DNA of 64,000 bases from Salinisphaera sp002433465. Its GTDB lineage: Bacteria > Pseudomonadota > Gammaproteobacteria > Nevskiales > Salinisphaeraceae. Made by a program: the position numbers and the translations under genes. The notes under the pieces were generated by a model. That model made no database searches and was not told the DNA's origin. It saw nothing but the letters and a program-made list of their open reading frames with translations. Shown here in pieces: positions 61,792-64,000 of the stretch (its first letter is position 1; each line of letters starts with the position of its first letter). Location: contig NZ_APNL01000007.1 of NCBI RefSeq assembly GCF_040361435.1, positions 62,001 to 126,000 of the forward strand. Direction: 5' to 3'.

Positions 61792-61926
61792 CGAAGCGGG
61801 AGCGCAGAACCACGCCGATTGCGGCCTATGGCCAACACCGACGCGCAGCGGTCGGCGCGACACGGCCCATGCACACCAATCGCGCCCCGTTACGGGGCGC
61901 TTTTATGATGCAGGTAGAGTCTTGCG

Positions 61927-62388
61927 ATGACCGTACTTCGCACCGCACGCCAAGACGATCTGAACGTGCTCATCCAATGGATCGGCTCGCCGCAGCAGTG
62001 TCTGTATTGGGCCGGCCCCCGGGTGTCGTATCCGATCAACAAGGCGCAGCTGGCCTAACAGATCGAACGGGATCGTGCCGATGCGTTCTGCCTGGTCGGC
62101 ACGCAAGAACTGCTGGGCTTCGGTCAGGTGATGCCGAAACCACGAAACCGTCTTCATTTCGCCCGGCTGATCGTCAGTCCGTCGCAGCGCGGCTAGGGTT
62201 ACGGATTCGAACTCGTGAACGCGCTACTCCGCTGGGCTCTGGCCCGGCAGCCGACATCCGTTTCTTTGAACGTATTTCGCGATAACGCGGCAGCGATTGC
62301 GGTGTATCGGCGACTGGGATTCACCGAGGCCGGTCCCGTGGCGGACTATTCCCGGTCCGCGGCGCTGCATATGCGCTACGCACGCTGA
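61927..62388 (+). pseudogene. GNAT-family acetyltransferase pseudogene with two nonsense codons
   Basis: From the ATG at 61927 a single frame of 154 codons runs to a TGA at 62388, interrupted by TAA at 62056-62058 (codon 44) and TAG at 62194-62196 (codon 90). Read through, it is a clear GNAT domain: TVLRTARQDDLNVLIQWIG at the start, a central LLGFGQVMPKPRNRLHFARLIVSPSQRG*GYGFELVNALL, and NVFRDNAAAIAVYRRLGFTEAG near the end. The second stop replaces the x in the acetyl-CoA motif (Q-R-G-x-G-Y-G). Both stops are single C-to-T changes from Gln codons if the ancestral codons were CAA and CAG. There is no frameshift, so the decay is recent. Confidence 0.85.
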
Positions 62389-62512
62389 GTTCGGCGTGGC
62401 GGCGCTCGCCCAGCAACCACCGGCGACGCTGTGAATCGGTCCAGCAGCGCACACGCGCGAACATAAGACGACCGGCGCGGCCGTTGCGTAACCCGGGCAC
62501 CGTTTCAGACAC

Positions 62513-62542
62513 AAAAAAGCCCGGGCAGCGAACTGCCCGGGC
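62513..62542 (-). terminator. Intrinsic terminator of the dctP gene
   Basis: GCCCGGGCA and TGCCCGGGC form a 9-bp stem with a 6-base loop; on the minus strand six U residues follow (A-run 62513-62518). It lies 50 bases after the dctP stop and separates it from the pseudogene. Confidence 0.85.
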
Positions 62543-62592
62543 CGGGTTGGCTGGGTCTGACCGCCAGGTCAGCCGTGCTCGCCAAGCACGTT

Positions 62593-63618
62593 TTATTCGT
62601 CGTCGCTCGAGCCGGTTTGCTTGACCGCACTCAAGAGCGCGTCGAGCGATTTCTGAGCGCCGTCGCCAACGTCGTTGACGAAGGTCTCACGCACCGGTTT
62701 GACCATCTTGCGGAACGCCGCGCGCTGCTCGTCGTTGAGCTCGATGATTTCGATATCGCTCTTGGACTTGATCGTGTCCAGACGCTCGGAGTTGAACTTC
62801 GTCTGGATGTCGTAGCCCGTCTTCACCAGCTGCTGGGTGACGTCCTTGACCATCTTCTGCTGTTCCGAAGACAGGTCTTCGTACCAGTCCAGATTGCCCA
62901 TCAGGGTCGCCACGAACTGCGACTGCTTGGCAAAGATCATGGCCTTCTGTACTTCGTAGAAGCCCATTTCCTCGTGCGCGAAGACCGGCTGGATGTTGCC
63001 CTCGGCCTGGCCCTGCTGCAACGCGCTGTAGAGCTCGCCATAGGCAATCGTGATCGGCGACGCGCCGTAAGCCCGATAGGTCGAGCGCAACAGGCTGTTA
63101 TCCATCACCCGGATTTTCAGGTTCTTCATGTCGGCCGGGGTCTTGATCGGCTTGTTGGCCGTCCAGACCTGATAGCCCTCGGTCAGTTCCGCCAGCGGCA
63201 CGAGGCCACGGTTGCGAAACGAGCTCTGCCACGCATCGCTTTGCAGGAACGTATCGGAGTTGAGCGCCTGGGCGGTCGCCCACTGGTCCGACGGCATGAC
63301 GAAGTTCAGGCTCAGCAGCTGGCTTTCCGGCACGGTGCCGCCGAGCGCGCCCGAGCCGAAGCCGATCTGGATCGCGCCGTTCTGGACTGCGTCGTAGAGC
63401 GCGGAATAGCTCGAACCCCACTTGCCGTACGGCAGCAGCTGCACGGTGATGTCACCGTCGCTCTTCTCTTCGATCAGGTCCTTGAATTCCTTGGCGTACT
63501 GGTACTGGACGCTGCCCTCGATCTCTTCGAGACCGAAGCGCCAGGTTTCGGCGTTTGCCGAGCCCGCGACCGTGACGAGCCCGAACGCGATGGCCAAACC
63601 GATGGCTTTGAGCCGCAT
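62593..63618 (-). CDS. TRAP transporter substrate-binding protein, DctP
   Basis: The start at 63618 is preceded by AAGGGGGAT and yields 341 residues with a signal peptide (MRLKAIGLAIAFGLVTVAGSANA). The DctP fold is clear: WRFGLEEIEGSVQYQYAKEFKDLIEEKSDGDITVQLLPYG, the ligand-binding Arg in MKNLKIRVMDNSL, and ITIAYGELYSALQQGQAEGNIQP. It likely belongs with the DctQM pair that ends 800 bases away on the other strand. The long frame running on to 63957 is not part of the protein. Confidence 0.93.
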   Translation of the reverse strand: MRLKAIGLAIAFGLVTVAGSANAETWRFGLEEIEGSVQYQYAKEFKDLIEEKSDGDITVQLLPYGKWGSSYSALYDAVQNGAIQIGFGSGALGGTVPESQLLSLNFVMPSDQWATAQALNSDTFLQSDAWQSSFRNRGLVPLAELTEGYQVWTANKPIKTPADMKNLKIRVMDNSLLRSTYRAYGASPITIAYGELYSALQQGQAEGNIQPVFAHEEMGFYEVQKAMIFAKQSQFVATLMGNLDWYEDLSSEQQKMVKDVTQQLVKTGYDIQTKFNSERLDTIKSKSDIEIIELNDEQRAAFRKMVKPVRETFVNDVGDGAQKSLDALLSAVKQTGSSDDE

Positions 63619-63942
63619 AAATCCCCCTTCGTGGATTCTGAATAGAGTGGTTTCACTAAATGGTAAAGGCCGGTTCATGTCAAGCCAGGCGGCGCGGCGA
63701 ACCGGTTTATCAATCGCCGCAATGAACCGGTCACAGTGGTCTTGCAGCGTGATCCACAACGTATGCAAAAGCTGCGCCGGGCGGATACGACATCCTGCGA
63801 TCCAGCGCACTGCGGTGGTATGGTTGTCGATCGATGAGCGCGGTTTAAGCGCCCGTTCATCGTTACCCTGTTTGCGCATCCTGGGCGGTGTCATCGCATC
63901 GCCCGCACGCGCCAACACCGGCCGTACTGGGAGTATCGCAAC
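63619..63942. other. Divergent intergenic region between dctP and the phosphoribulokinase-like gene
   Basis: These 324 bases should hold the promoters of both genes. The stretch near 63620-63680 is more AT-rich, in line with the dctP promoter. I see no gene, riboswitch or repeat in it. GGGAG lies nine bases before the plus-strand ATG. Confidence 0.5.
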
Positions 63943-64000
63943 ATGTCCGTTATCCATCCGATCGTCGCGGTGACGGGTTCATCCGGTGCCGGCACCTCGA
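63943..64000 (+). CDS. prkB: Phosphoribulokinase-like gene, 5' end only
   Basis: An ATG at 63943 with GGGAG upstream opens the frame MSVIHPIVAVTGSSGAGTS, which runs to the window edge. The P-loop GSSGAGT directly after HPIVAVT is typical of the PrkB/phosphoribulokinase family. The heterotrophic PrkB is of unknown function, so this does not prove carbon fixation. Only 19 codons are visible. Confidence 0.75.
   Translation, partial: MSVIHPIVAVTGSSGAGTS

Noticed and set aside
61927..62388. Stop-codon readthrough or recoding in the GNAT frame
   Set aside because: TAA and TAG are both used as stops, no recoding signal is seen, and two different stops in one gene fit decay better.
1..64000. CRISPR arrays, prophage, insertion sequences, integrases
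   Set aside because: I saw no regularly spaced repeats, transposase or integrase-like proteins, or terminal inverted repeats in the window.

Overview
The window is GC-rich chromosomal DNA from a gammaproteobacterium, densely packed on both strands. The blocks trpE-G-D-C/osmC/speD, holA-proA-nadD-rsfS-rlmH-rng, yhdP-nitrilase-tldD, asmA-mutY-yggX and thiSG-trmB resemble the layout in Pseudomonas-like gammaproteobacteria. Acidic proteins, a glycine betaine ProXWV transporter, several TRAP transporters and a Na+/alanine symporter suggest a marine or halophilic organism. Salinisphaera or a relative is my guess, not something the sequence proves.

Region 1 (1-31381) is mainly housekeeping. It holds purC (cut by the window edge), rpe, an oversized OmpW-like porin, and the trp operon preceded by a Trp-rich leader peptide that suggests attenuation. 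Next come osmC, speD, the DNA polymerase delta / proline / NAD / ribosome-maturation block, RNase G, the YhdP envelope protein, tldD, rsmD, coaD, ggt, yceI, nei, exoD, an aldo-keto reductase, an MltB-type lytic transglycosylase and a HI0933-type flavoprotein.

Region 2 (31500-37900) holds an unusual TRAP-like transporter of three genes: a lipoprotein, a long permease with an N-terminal periplasmic insert, and an AdeT-like solute-binding protein. It has a good promoter and a strong terminator and is followed by an AGCS symporter.

Region 3 (38060-45180) is the most interesting. It contains an alpha-hydroxyketone autoinducer synthase of the CqsA/LqsA family, a CqsS/LqsS-like membrane histidine kinase, an LqsR-like response regulator, and a divergent PAS-PAS-GGDEF-EAL protein. 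A perfect 19-bp palindrome lies over the predicted -10 element of the synthase promoter. Together they form a candidate quorum-sensing module that may feed into cyclic-di-GMP signalling.

Region 4 (45200-64000) holds a Blc lipocalin, an ATM1-type ABC exporter, an MFS transporter, the proVWX operon, a GNAT gene, tRNA-Phe, the asmA-SRPBCC-mutY-yggX operon, a ThiS-ThiG fusion, trmB, and a TRAP transporter. In that transporter dctQM and dctP are convergent and separated by a GNAT pseudogene with two nonsense codons. The window ends in the first codons of a phosphoribulokinase-like gene.
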